A stretch of 64,000 nt of DNA, from the NCBI GenBank assembly GCA_036308125.1, contig JAXJWH010000098.1:1-64000 (forward strand), in the 5' to 3' direction. Source of the stretch: Roseburia sp036308125 (GTDB lineage Bacteria > Bacillota > Clostridia > Lachnospirales > Lachnospiraceae). How positions within the stretch are numbered: position 1 is the first letter of the stretch; each line of letters begins with the position of its first letter. The translations under genes were made by a program, and so were the position numbers. Positions 44,513-53,580 of this stretch are shown in pieces. The notes beneath the pieces are model-generated. The model worked only from the letters and a program-made list of their open reading frames with translations, was not told the origin of the DNA and made no database searches.

Positions 44513-45940
44513 TTATAAAATACGATTTTTTCTTAACTGATTTACAACTTCAGCATTATTTCTTGTATGTGCAAACATATTTAACACATTTTCAGTCGCT
44601 TCATCTGCCCTTGAACTGTTTAAAGCCTTTCTCATATTGTCCATGGCTTCTCTTTCTTCCGGACTAAGCAACAGATCTTCTCTTCTTGTGCTTGATTTTG
44701 ATATATCAATTGCAGGGAAAATACGTTTTTCTGATAATTTTCTGTCAAGAACCAGTTCCATATTTCCTGTTCCCTTAAACTCCTCAAACACAACGTCATC
44801 CATCTTACTTCCTGTATCAACCAGCGCAGTAGCTAAAATAGTAAGACTTCCGCCTTCTCTCATATTTCTTGCAGCTCCGAAAAATCTCTTAGGCATATGT
44901 AATGCCGCAGGATCAAGACCACCTGATAATGTTCTTCCACTTGGTGGAACTGTAAGGTTATAAGCCCTTGCAAGTCTTGTGATGCTGTCTAAAAGGATGA
45001 TAACATCACGACCATGTTCTACTAACCTTTTTGCTCTTTCTATTACCATTTCAGAAACTCTCTTATGATGATCAGGAAGTTCATCAAATGTAGAATAAAT
45101 TACTTCCACATTATCCCCCCTGATGGCTTCTTTTATATCAGTTACTTCTTCAGGACGCTCATCAATTAATAAAATAATCAAATGCATCTCAGGATTATTT
45201 GCCAAAACCGATTGGGCAATTTCTTTAAGCAATGTAGTCTTACCAGCTTTAGGCTGTGATACAATCATTCCTCTTTGTCCTTTTCCAATTGGAGAGATAA
45301 GGTCAACTATTCTCATTGCAACGCTTGTCCCTTGTCTTTCCAGTTTAAGTCTTTCGTTTGGAAAAACTGGTGTAAGTTCTTCAAAACTTGGACGTTTATG
45401 GCAGGCTGATGGATTAAGACCATTTATGGCAGTTACATAAAGTAATGCAGAAAATTTTTCTTTTTCTGTCTTTACTCTTGTATTTCCTGTTATTATATCT
45501 CCTGTTTTCAATGCAAATCTTCTAATCTGAGATGGCGATACATACACATCGTTATCTCCTGGTAAATAATTATCGCTTCTTATAAATCCGAATCCGTCTG
45601 ACATTACTTCCAAAATTCCGGTAACTTCATTTCCACTATCAAGAGTTGCTAAATCATCCTTTACAGGAGCAGATTCTTCCTGCATTTCACCTTCTGAAGC
45701 TGAAGGCTTTTGTACACGTATTTTTGCTGTTGGTGTATTGTTATTTATATTATTTTTCTGTGATTTTTCTTTTTCTAATTTTTTTGCATTTTCAATTCTT
45801 TCCTGACGGGTTTTTTCATCAAGTTCAAGCATTCTTTCTATCAGCTCATTCTTTTTAAGAGCTGACACCCCTTTCATACCTCTGTTTTTTGCTATATCCT
45901 TCAATATAGTAAGTGAGAGGCTTTCATATTTTTCTCGCAT
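44513..45940 (-). CDS. rho: Transcription termination factor Rho
   Basis: Hexameric RNA helicase that ends transcription at Rho-dependent sites. 475 residues: N-terminal SAP-like helices (LSLTILKDIAKNRGM), a charged linker of about 60 residues, the RNA-binding fold (GFGFIRS, DVYVSPSQIRRF), Walker A PKAGKTTLLKEI near 213 and Walker B LIILLIDERPEEV. It heads the rho-rpmE-yqhQ-prmC-prfA group. Confidence 0.96.
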   Translation of the reverse strand: MREKYESLSLTILKDIAKNRGMKGVSALKKNELIERMLELDEKTRQERIENAKKLEKEKSQKNNINNNTPTAKIRVQKPSASEGEMQEESAPVKDDLATLDSGNEVTGILEVMSDGFGFIRSDNYLPGDNDVYVSPSQIRRFALKTGDIITGNTRVKTEKEKFSALLYVTAINGLNPSACHKRPSFEELTPVFPNERLKLERQGTSVAMRIVDLISPIGKGQRGMIVSQPKAGKTTLLKEIAQSVLANNPEMHLIILLIDERPEEVTDIKEAIRGDNVEVIYSTFDELPDHHKRVSEMVIERAKRLVEHGRDVIILLDSITRLARAYNLTVPPSGRTLSGGLDPAALHMPKRFFGAARNMREGGSLTILATALVDTGSKMDDVVFEEFKGTGNMELVLDRKLSEKRIFPAIDISKSSTRREDLLLSPEEREAMDNMRKALNSSRADEATENVLNMFAHTRNNAEVVNQLRKNRIL

Positions 45941-46000
45941 ATATCGTAACTCCTTATTATATATTTACTAACATCTTGTCTGGAAATAACGTCTGAAGCG

Positions 46001-46030
46001 ACCATCGAAATTCTGATGGTTCTTATTATA
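46001..46030 (-). promoter_or_regulatory. Probable rho promoter and leader hairpin
   Basis: TATAAT on the minus strand (46025-46030) without a good -35, followed at once by a hairpin ACCATC/GATGGT (46001-46006 with 46015-46020). The ~80-nt leader that follows could serve Rho autoregulation, which is common but not shown here. Confidence 0.4.
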
Positions 46031-46063
46031 CATCAAAAGCCACAAAATAGAAAGTCCTTTTTC

Positions 46064-46092
46064 TTGATTTGTTTCATTAACAATGTTATTAT
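46064..46092 (+). promoter_or_regulatory. Promoter for the malic enzyme operon
   Basis: -35 TTGATT (46064-46069), 17-bp spacer, -10 TATTAT (46087-46092), 40 bp before the start codon with AAGGAG site. Confidence 0.6.
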
Positions 46093-46132
46093 TATAGCGT
46101 TATGAAAAAACATTTTTTTAAAGGAGATTGTC

Positions 46133-47287
46133 ATGGACACTAGAGAAAAAGCTTTACAGCTCCACAAAGAGTGGAATGGAAAATTAGAAACAATCGCTAA
46201 ATCAAAGGTAAATTCAAGAGAAGATTTAGCTATTGCATACACACCTGGTGTAGCTGAACCATGTAAGGTTATAGCAGAAGATAAAGAAGCTGCTTATACA
46301 TATACCTGGAAATCAAATACAGTTGCCGTTGTTTCAGATGGTAGTGCTGTTCTTGGATTAGGAAATATCGGACCATACGCAGCAATGCCTGTAATGGAAG
46401 GAAAATGCGTACTGTTCAAAGAATTTGGTAATGTAAATGCTGTTCCAATCTGCCTTGATACACAAGATACTGACGAGATTATTGAAGCGGTTAAGAACAT
46501 CGCACCAGGATTTGGTGGAATTAATCTTGAGGATATCTCAGCACCACGTTGCTTTGAAATAGAAGAAAGACTTAAAGAAATTCTTGACATTCCTGTATTT
46601 CATGATGACCAGCATGGTACTGCCATTGTTGTACTTGCAGGAATTATTAACGGATTAAGAGTAACCGGTAAGAAGAAAGAAGAATGTAAGGTTGTTGTAA
46701 ACGGAGCAGGTTCTGCCGGTATTGCAATCACTAAACTCCTTCTTACTTATGGTTTTAAAAATGTAACAATGTGTGACCGTGAAGGAATTATTGGTAAGGA
46801 TTATCCAAACCTTAACTGGATGCAAAAGAAAATGACTGAGGTTACTAACCTTTCAAATGAAAAAGGAAGCCTTGCTGATGCATTAAAGGGAGCAGATATT
46901 TTCGTTGGAGTTTCAGCTCCAAATATTGTAACTCCTGAGATGGTTTCATCAATGAACAAGGATTCAATCCTTTTTGCAATGGCAAATCCTGTTCCTGAAA
47001 TTATGCCTGACGTTGCCAAAGCAGCCGGAGCTCGTGTTGTTGGTACTGGAAGAAGCGATTTCCCAAATCAGGTTAATAACGTAATTGCATTCCCAGGAAT
47101 CTTCAAGGGTGCTCTTGAAGGACGTGCTACACAAATCACTGAGGAGATGAAGCTTGCTGCAGCAAATGCTCTTGCAAATCTTGTTTCAGACGAAGAATTA
47201 AATGAAGACTTCATTATGCCTGAAGCATTTGATCCAAGAGTTGCCAAGGTTGTCAGCGAAGCTGTAAAGTCACATATCAATGATTAA
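46133..47287 (+). CDS. Malic enzyme (malate dehydrogenase, oxaloacetate-decarboxylating)
   Basis: Oxidatively decarboxylates malate to pyruvate with NAD or NADP. 384 residues, the short MaeB-like core without a phosphotransacetylase tail: AYTPGVAEPCKVIAED (about 38-53), VVSDGSAVLGLGNIGP, the metal-binding EDISAPRCFEIE, FHDDQHGTAIVVLAG and a Rossmann motif GAGSAGIAI near 195. Cofactor choice cannot be read with confidence. First gene of a three-gene plus-strand unit; overlaps the radical SAM gene by 8 bp. Confidence 0.93.
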   Translation: MDTREKALQLHKEWNGKLETIAKSKVNSREDLAIAYTPGVAEPCKVIAEDKEAAYTYTWKSNTVAVVSDGSAVLGLGNIGPYAAMPVMEGKCVLFKEFGNVNAVPICLDTQDTDEIIEAVKNIAPGFGGINLEDISAPRCFEIEERLKEILDIPVFHDDQHGTAIVVLAGIINGLRVTGKKKEECKVVVNGAGSAGIAITKLLLTYGFKNVTMCDREGIIGKDYPNLNWMQKKMTEVTNLSNEKGSLADALKGADIFVGVSAPNIVTPEMVSSMNKDSILFAMANPVPEIMPDVAKAAGARVVGTGRSDFPNQVNNVIAFPGIFKGALEGRATQITEEMKLAAANALANLVSDEELNEDFIMPEAFDPRVAKVVSEAVKSHIND

Positions 47288-48200
47288 CAGATATTATTCT
47301 TTAAATGATTATTGCCATGATATTTTTGGAGAGAAGGTTTACCGTCTCTCCATTAATGGAGGCATGACATGTCCAAACAGAGATGGAACTTTATCCTCAA
47401 AAGGTTGTCTATATTGTAGCGAGGGCGGTTCTGGTGATTTCGCATCAAATTTCAACACTTCCATTACTACGCAGCTTAATGAAGCAAAAGCAAAAATTCA
47501 AAATAAAACCAACTGTAAAAAATTCATTGCATATTTTCAAGCATATACAAATACATACGCTTCTGTTGATTATTTGAAAAAAATATTCTATGAAGCCATT
47601 AATTCGCCAGACATAGCAGCACTTTCAATTGCAACAAGAAGTGATTGCCTAAGTGATGATATTCTAGATTTATTAAGTGACCTTAATAAAATTAAACCTG
47701 TGTGGATTGAATTAGGACTTCAGTCTATACACAACAGCACTCTTAAAGCAATGAATACCCATACCACAGTTGAACAATTTGATGCAGCAGTTCTTGAATT
47801 AAGCAATAGAAATATTGATGTAATTGCACATTTAATTCTCGGATTACCTGGGGAAACTAAAGAAATGATGATTTCTTCTGTTTTACATGTTGCAAATTCT
47901 AAGGTTTCTGGTATAAAATTACAATTGTTACATGTATTAAAAAACACACCTTTGGAGGAAATTTATTCAAAAAAACCTTTCAGACTATTTTCTTTGGAGG
48001 AATATTGTGATTTTATAATTGACTGTCTGGAATTGTTACCAAAAAATATGGTCATTCACAGGCTTACCGGCGATGGACCAAGAAATCTTCTTGTTGCTCC
48101 TCTTTGGAGTACTGATAAAAAAAGAGTTCTTAACACAATCAATCATCGCTTAAAAGAAAGAGATACTTATCAAGGCAAAAAATATATAAAGGAGTGCTAA
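47280..48200 (+). CDS. TIGR01212-family radical SAM protein (YtqA/YhcC)
   Basis: 306-residue radical SAM protein of unknown substrate. The iron-sulfur cluster cysteines are in CPNRDGTLSSKGCLYC (about 25-40; CX11CX2C, as in the family), with the YFQAYTNTYA and LGLQSIH barrel strands following. Its ATG overlaps the end of the malic enzyme gene; ribosome binding site weak, suggesting translational coupling. Confidence 0.9.
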   Translation: MINRYYSLNDYCHDIFGEKVYRLSINGGMTCPNRDGTLSSKGCLYCSEGGSGDFASNFNTSITTQLNEAKAKIQNKTNCKKFIAYFQAYTNTYASVDYLKKIFYEAINSPDIAALSIATRSDCLSDDILDLLSDLNKIKPVWIELGLQSIHNSTLKAMNTHTTVEQFDAAVLELSNRNIDVIAHLILGLPGETKEMMISSVLHVANSKVSGIKLQLLHVLKNTPLEEIYSKKPFRLFSLEEYCDFIIDCLELLPKNMVIHRLTGDGPRNLLVAPLWSTDKKRVLNTINHRLKERDTYQGKKYIKEC

Positions 48201-48202
48201 TT

Positions 48203-48718
48203 TTGGCTGAACCATTTACAATTTATAAATTAACAATACTATATATGCTTGACAAATCAGGTTTTCCCCTTACTAATACCCAGATTTCGAATTTTTTTCT
48301 GGAAAAAGAATACACTGATTACTTTAGTATTCAGGAAGTTATTGGTGAACTGACTGATTCAGAATTAATAAAGGCTGAATCTACACATTCAAATACCCAG
48401 TACACATTAACTGCTGCCGGAAAAAACACCTTAGTCTATTTCAAAAATAAAATTAGCGAGGGAATCGAAGCTGACGTTAAAAACTTCTTTGATAAAAATA
48501 AATTAAAATACAAACAGGAAAATTATGTTCTTGCAGATTATTACAAAACCACTTCCCAGCAATTTGAAGTGAGGTGCCAGCTAAAAACCGATGGGTATAC
48601 TATAATCGATTTGAAGCTGACTGTTAACACTCAAAAGCAGGCTGAGGCAATATGTAATAACTGGAAAAACCAAAATGAAGATGTCTATATGTATCTTATG
48701 GATACTTTGCTAAAATAA
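48203..48718 (+). CDS. DUF4364 family protein, winged-helix type
   Basis: 171-residue protein of the DUF4364 family found in Clostridia. The N-terminal ~70 residues read as a winged helix (LTILYMLDKSG, TNTQISNFFLE, IQEVIGELTDSELI), the C-terminal half is alpha/beta. Probably a transcription regulator (inference). The longest frame starts at a GTG inside the ribosome binding site; TTG 48203 with AAGGAG eight bases upstream is the likely start, 2 bp after the previous stop. Confidence 0.8.
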   Translation: MAEPFTIYKLTILYMLDKSGFPLTNTQISNFFLEKEYTDYFSIQEVIGELTDSELIKAESTHSNTQYTLTAAGKNTLVYFKNKISEGIEADVKNFFDKNKLKYKQENYVLADYYKTTSQQFEVRCQLKTDGYTIIDLKLTVNTQKQAEAICNNWKNQNEDVYMYLMDTLLK

Positions 48719-48744
48719 AAACAGGCAAAGCCTGTTTTTATTTT
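48712..48744. terminator. Bidirectional terminator containing both convergent stop codons
   Basis: Perfect 15-bp stem (48712-48726 with 48730-48744) and AAA loop, A-rich on one side and T-rich on the other so it works in both directions. The stop of the DUF4364 gene (48716-48718) and that of the flavin reductase gene (48738-48740) both lie within the stem. Confidence 0.85.
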
Positions 48745-49298
48745 TTTACGCTATATCCAAATTTTCCTAATTTTTCTCCCATCAGAAAATATTCTCCATG
48801 GGAATACATAACAAGACCGGTATCATTAATGTGGAATTTGCCTGTATCATCCATATACTTTTCGTCTATCGTCACACCCAAAACTTCTGCAATAAACATA
48901 TGGTGACTTCCCAATTCTTCTTTTTTAACAACTTTACACTGAATATTAACAGGACTTTCAGCAATTCCTGGTGCTTTAACCTTATCCATTTTAAGCTGGG
49001 TAAGATTCATTTCCTTAAATTTATCCACATCCCTGCCGCTTTTTACTCCACAATAATCACATGCCCTTACAAGTTCTTTTGTTGTAAGATTAATAACAAA
49101 TTCACCTGTTTCTTCAATCATAGAATATGAATATCTTTCAGGTCTTACAGAAATAGATACCATAGGTGGATTGGTACATATTGTTCCAGCCCATGCTATT
49201 GTAATTATATTTGCTTTTCCATTTTTATCCGCAACGCTTACCATTACTGCAGGTACCGGATTTAACATATTTCCCGGTTTCCAATTTTGTTTTCCCAT
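48738..49298 (-). CDS. Flavin reductase-like FMN-binding split-barrel protein
   Basis: 186-residue flavoprotein of the flavin reductase/FMN-binding split barrel family. Features: NPVPAVMVSVADKNGKANIITIAW near the start, the NPPMVSISVRPERYSYSMI block, TGEFVINL, and a final GEKLGKFGYSVKK. Its substrate is unknown. It follows dapA by 9 bp at the end of the dapF-murE-dapA group. Confidence 0.85.
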   Translation of the reverse strand: MGKQNWKPGNMLNPVPAVMVSVADKNGKANIITIAWAGTICTNPPMVSISVRPERYSYSMIEETGEFVINLTTKELVRACDYCGVKSGRDVDKFKEMNLTQLKMDKVKAPGIAESPVNIQCKVVKKEELGSHHMFIAEVLGVTIDEKYMDDTGKFHINDTGLVMYSHGEYFLMGEKLGKFGYSVKK

Positions 49299-49307
49299 CG
49301 TTTCCTC

Positions 49308-50192
49308 CTATAGCAATCCGACTTTTTTAAGTTCTGTTTTAAGTAATTCCTTATGTTTATCCTCTAATTCCGTCAAAGGAAGTCTTAATTTTCCTACGTT
49401 ATATCCTATCATATTAAGGGCAGCCTTAACAGGTATTGGATTAACTTCACAAAACAGTGTTTCTATTAAATCTATATATTTCAACTGTATTTCCAAAGCT
49501 TTACCGGTATTTCCATTTAAATACTCCATCACCATGTTATGAACATCATTTGGTGCTATATTGGACAATACTGAAATTACTCCTTTGCCTCCTAATGATA
49601 ACACAGGCAGTATCTGATTGTCATTTCCAGAATAAATATCAAGAATACCATTTGACAATTGTGCAAGTTTTGCCACCTGGGATATATTTCCGCTGGCTTC
49701 TTTTATTCCAATAATATTCCTAAAATCATTTGCCAATTTTACAACTGTTTCCGGTAAAATATTACATCCTGTTCTTGAGGGAACATTATATATTATTATT
49801 GGAAGCTGCACTTTACTTGCAATGGCACTGTAATGGGCATACAACCCTTTCTGTGTTGCCTTATTATAATATGGAGTAACTATCAAAAGCCCGTCAACTT
49901 TAAGTTTTTCTACCTGTTTTGAAAATTCAATAACAGATAGTGTGGAATTTCCTCCTGTTCCTGCAATTACAGGAATCCTGCCATTTATTTTATCAACCGT
50001 ATATTTAATTACTGATAATTTTTCTTCTGTAGTCATGGTAACAGGTTCACCGGTTGTTCCGCAAACAACAATGGCATCAGTCCCCTGTTCTAACTGGAAA
50101 TCAAGTATCTCATCCAGTCTTGAATAATCAACGCTATAGTCTTCCTTAAATGGAGTAACCAAAGCTACCGCTGCTCCTTTAAATAACGCCAT
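49308..50192 (-). CDS. dapA: 4-hydroxy-tetrahydrodipicolinate synthase
   Basis: Condenses pyruvate and aspartate semialdehyde, the first committed step to diaminopimelate and lysine. 294 residues with GTTGEPVTM (about 45-53), the TPYYNKATQKG loop, YNVPSRTG and the Schiff-base lysine in IGIKEASGN (about 158-166). Start MALFKGAAVALVTPF is typical. Confidence 0.96.
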   Translation of the reverse strand: MALFKGAAVALVTPFKEDYSVDYSRLDEILDFQLEQGTDAIVVCGTTGEPVTMTTEEKLSVIKYTVDKINGRIPVIAGTGGNSTLSVIEFSKQVEKLKVDGLLIVTPYYNKATQKGLYAHYSAIASKVQLPIIIYNVPSRTGCNILPETVVKLANDFRNIIGIKEASGNISQVAKLAQLSNGILDIYSGNDNQILPVLSLGGKGVISVLSNIAPNDVHNMVMEYLNGNTGKALEIQLKYIDLIETLFCEVNPIPVKAALNMIGYNVGKLRLPLTELEDKHKELLKTELKKVGLL

Positions 50193-50242
50193 ATTCGTCT
50201 CCCCTTAACTATAATCATAAATATTTGTTATTCAAATATGTA

Positions 50243-51715
50243 TTAAAGCATGATGTCAGGATGTGCTTTTATTATTTCATCAATTATCTCTCTTTCATCC
50301 ATATGATGCTTAACACCTTTTATCTCTTGATAATCCTCATGGCCTTTTCCTGCAAGTACAACAATATCGCCTTCCTTTGCATTAAGCATACAATATTCTA
50401 TTGCCTCTTTTCTGTCTGGAATTGTAACATATTCTCCGTCCTGTTTCTTTACGCCTTCCAATATATCATTAATTATATCCATAGGCTCTTCATTTCGTGG
50501 ATTATCTGAAGTTACAACTGTAAGATCGGCAAGCTTTGATGAAACCTCCCCCATTTCATATCTTCTTGACTTTGCCCTGTTTCCTCCACAGCCAAAAAGG
50601 CATACAAGTCGTTTTGGGTTATACGCCTTAAGAGTAGTTAATAAACTCTCCAAAGACATTGCATTATGGGCATAATCTATCATTAATGTATATTTCTTTG
50701 TGACTGGAACAATTTCAATTCTTCCCTTAACTCTGACATTTAAAAATGCCTTTTTAATTTTATCTTCAGATACATTAAAGCAATGACAGATTGCAATGGC
50801 TGTTAAAGAATTATATACGCTAAAACTTCCCGGTACATTTACTTCCACATCAAAATCCATAAGACCTTCAACATGATATTTAACACCTAATGCACCATGC
50901 TCATTTTTAAGTTCAACATTCTTAGCAACTAAATCATTTTGTTCCCCATATCCAAATGTCTCAACCTTGCATGTATGCCCTTCCATAATACCATCTATAT
51001 GTTCACTATCACCGTTAAATATTCCAAGTTTACACTGTCTGAAAAGTAAGCTCTTACAATGCATATAATCTGCAAAATCCTTATGCTCATTCTCTCCGAT
51101 ATGATCAGGCTCAAGGTTAGTAAATACTCCGATATCAAATACAAATCCTGCTACTCTGTGAAGCATAAGGGCCTGGGAAGAAACTTCCATTACAACAGCT
51201 TCCATTCCTGCATCAACCATCTCTTTGAATAATTCCTGAAGTCTGTAGGATTCAGGTGTTGTATTTGCAGCTGGAACACATTTGTCACCAATAACAGATT
51301 CAATTGTTCCAATAAGACCTGTTTTAATTCCTGCTGATTCTAAAATGGATTTAACCATATAGGTTGTTGTAGTTTTTCCCTTTGTTCCTGTTATTCCAAT
51401 TGTCTTAAGTTTTGAAGCTGGATAATCAAAATAAGCTGCTGACATATATGCAAGGGCTAATCTTGAATTGTTTACCTTAATATATGTCACTCCATCAGCC
51501 GGTGCTACGTCTTTTCCAACAATAATGGCTTTTGCTCCGCTTTTTATAACGTCTGGAATGAAATCATGGGCATCCCTTACTGTTCCTGATATACAAACAA
51601 AAACAGAGCCTTCTTCAACCTTTCTTGAGTCATAAACAAGTGTTGTAATATCTGTATCAATGCTTCCGGAAATTACTTCATATTCAATTTTTTCTAAAAG
51701 TTTTGCTAATTTCAT
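50243..51715 (-). CDS. murE: UDP-MurNAc-tripeptide synthetase MurE, meso-DAP type
   Basis: Adds the third stem-peptide residue to UDP-MurNAc-dipeptide. 490 residues: ATP loop GITGTKGKTTT near 110, VSSQAL near 178, and the DNPR motif in SDNPRNEEP near 405, which marks meso-diaminopimelate as the substrate rather than lysine. This agrees with dapF immediately upstream and dapA downstream. Starts 15 bp after dapF. Confidence 0.96.
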   Translation of the reverse strand: MKLAKLLEKIEYEVISGSIDTDITTLVYDSRKVEEGSVFVCISGTVRDAHDFIPDVIKSGAKAIIVGKDVAPADGVTYIKVNNSRLALAYMSAAYFDYPASKLKTIGITGTKGKTTTTYMVKSILESAGIKTGLIGTIESVIGDKCVPAANTTPESYRLQELFKEMVDAGMEAVVMEVSSQALMLHRVAGFVFDIGVFTNLEPDHIGENEHKDFADYMHCKSLLFRQCKLGIFNGDSEHIDGIMEGHTCKVETFGYGEQNDLVAKNVELKNEHGALGVKYHVEGLMDFDVEVNVPGSFSVYNSLTAIAICHCFNVSEDKIKKAFLNVRVKGRIEIVPVTKKYTLMIDYAHNAMSLESLLTTLKAYNPKRLVCLFGCGGNRAKSRRYEMGEVSSKLADLTVVTSDNPRNEEPMDIINDILEGVKKQDGEYVTIPDRKEAIEYCMLNAKEGDIVVLAGKGHEDYQEIKGVKHHMDEREIIDEIIKAHPDIML

Positions 51716-51730
51716 AATATTCTCTCCATC

Positions 51731-52564
51731 TTATTCTTCGTATTCGCCACTAAAAACTTCTGTTGCAGGTCCTGTCATATAAATATGATTTGTATTTCTG
51801 TCATATTCTATTGTCAAATCTCCACCTCTTAAATGAACCAAAACCTTATCCTTTGTTAGACCATTTAATATGCATGCCATAACCGTAGCACATGTTCCCG
51901 TTCCACATGCCCAGGTTTCATCAGAGCCTCTCTCCCACACTCTCATTATGGCTTCTTCCTCTGATTTAATCTCTACAAATTCTGTATTTGTTCTCTTAGG
52001 AAAACGTTCATTTTTCTCAAATAAAGGACCATATTTTTCAATTTCAAAATCTGCCACATTATCAACAAATACAACAGCATGGGGATTTCCCATGGATACA
52101 CATGTCATTTTCCATTCCTTGCCCCCTACTGTTATAGGTTCATTTATTACCCTGTCATTATCGCTTATAACCGGTATTTTTTCAGGTTCTAATATTGGCT
52201 CACCCATATCAACCCTAACCTTAGAAACTTTGCCATTTTCCACATAAAGAATTAATTCCTTAATTCCGGCACCTGTTTCCACTGAAATATTTGTCTTTGA
52301 TGTTAATTTGTGATCATAAACATATTTTGCCACACATCTTATTCCATTTCCACACATTTCAGCTTCAGAACCGTCTGCGTTATATATTCTCATCCTGAAA
52401 TCTGCCTTATCTGATGGTCCAATTGTAATTAATCCATCTGAACCAATCCCAAAATGTCTGTCACTTACTGCAATTGACAACTTCGCAGGTTCCTTAATCT
52501 CTTCCTCAAATAAGTTAACATATACATAATCATTCCCGCAACCATGCATCTTTGTAAATCTCAT
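51731..52564 (-). CDS. dapF: Diaminopimelate epimerase
   Basis: Converts LL-DAP to meso-DAP for murein and lysine. 277 residues with both active-site cysteines in place: EMCGNGIRCVAKY (about 70-82) and WACGTGTCATV (about 217-227); start KMHGCGNDYVYVN is typical. First gene of the DAP/murein unit. Confidence 0.97.
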   Translation of the reverse strand: MRFTKMHGCGNDYVYVNLFEEEIKEPAKLSIAVSDRHFGIGSDGLITIGPSDKADFRMRIYNADGSEAEMCGNGIRCVAKYVYDHKLTSKTNISVETGAGIKELILYVENGKVSKVRVDMGEPILEPEKIPVISDNDRVINEPITVGGKEWKMTCVSMGNPHAVVFVDNVADFEIEKYGPLFEKNERFPKRTNTEFVEIKSEEEAIMRVWERGSDETWACGTGTCATVMACILNGLTKDKVLVHLRGGDLTIEYDRNTNHIYMTGPATEVFSGEYEE

Positions 52565-52745
52565 TATATCACCCTCTTTAATTCAAATTTACCCCAAACT
52601 ACCAAGGCACTATTATTTTTATATTATACAACGCACTATTTAAGCATAAAAGCACTTTTAGTGCTGAAAACATTGCAAATTGTGTTATAATCTTTCTGAT
52701 AACATATTGTATCATTATTAATAACTAAAATATAAAGGATAATTT
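52565..52745. other. Divergent intergenic region dapF / AraC regulator
   Basis: 181 bp. A minus-strand TATAAT near 52620 and a plus-strand TATAAT near 52685 may serve dapF and the AraC gene; neither has a convincing -35. AGCACTTTTAGTGCT near 52650 is a small palindrome between them. I see no gene. Confidence 0.4.
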
Positions 52746-53579
52746 ATGCAAAATTACGAAAAAACAGGATATCTTAACAGTCATTTTAAAATGTTTCATT
52801 TAAATGACTCTAAAAAAATAAATATAGATTTTCATTATCACGATTTTCACAAAATACTTATTTTTTTACAGGGAAATGTAACCTACTGTATAGAAGGACG
52901 AAACTATGATCTACAGCCTAACGATATTGTCTTTGTAAATGCCGGGGAGGTTCACTGCCCGATTATACATGACGACAGCTGCTATGAACGAATCATTATA
53001 TATATATCAAAGGATTTTCTGTCTTTATATCAAAATCCACAAAATGATTTATCTTTGTGTTTCAAATCAGCCCTTAAAAATCAGTCTCATGTTCTTCGTA
53101 TACCATCATTTAAAGAATCAAAATTATCAATGATAACAACGGAACTTGAAAATGCTTTTTCCTCATGTGAATATGCCAACGAACTGTTTCTTGATACGCT
53201 TTTTATTGAATTCATGGTTCATCTTAACAGGGCTTCACTCACTAACAAAATAGAATATATTTCCACTAATTCGTCAAACCAAAAGATTATTGACATTATC
53301 GATTATTTAAACAAAAATTTAACAAAAGACATAAATATTGACCTTCTGGCAGATACCTTTTATATAAGCCGCTATCACCTTATGCATACATTTAAAAAAG
53401 CCACCGGATATACAATTGGTGAATATATAAAAACCAAACGATTATTATATGCAAGAGATTTAATCCAGAATGGAAAAGGCATAACAGATGCCTGCTATGC
53501 CTGTGGTTTTAAAAATTATTCAACTTTTCTTCGTGCGTATAGAAAGAATTTCGGCTGTTCACCCAGCAAAAATTCATAA
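52746..53579 (+). CDS. AraC-family transcriptional regulator
   Basis: 277 residues: an N-terminal cupin (FHYHDFHKILIFLQGNVTY, His residues at about 28-32; GEVHCP) and a C-terminal double HTH (INIDLLADTFYISRYHLMHTF, then ITDACYACGFKNYSTFLRAY). No target operon is adjacent in the same direction, so regulon and inducer are unknown. It ends 1 bp from the stop of the convergent pyrophosphatase gene. Confidence 0.9.
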   Translation: MQNYEKTGYLNSHFKMFHLNDSKKINIDFHYHDFHKILIFLQGNVTYCIEGRNYDLQPNDIVFVNAGEVHCPIIHDDSCYERIIIYISKDFLSLYQNPQNDLSLCFKSALKNQSHVLRIPSFKESKLSMITTELENAFSSCEYANELFLDTLFIEFMVHLNRASLTNKIEYISTNSSNQKIIDIIDYLNKNLTKDINIDLLADTFYISRYHLMHTFKKATGYTIGEYIKTKRLLYARDLIQNGKGITDACYACGFKNYSTFLRAYRKNFGCSPSKNS

Positions 53580-53580
53580 A

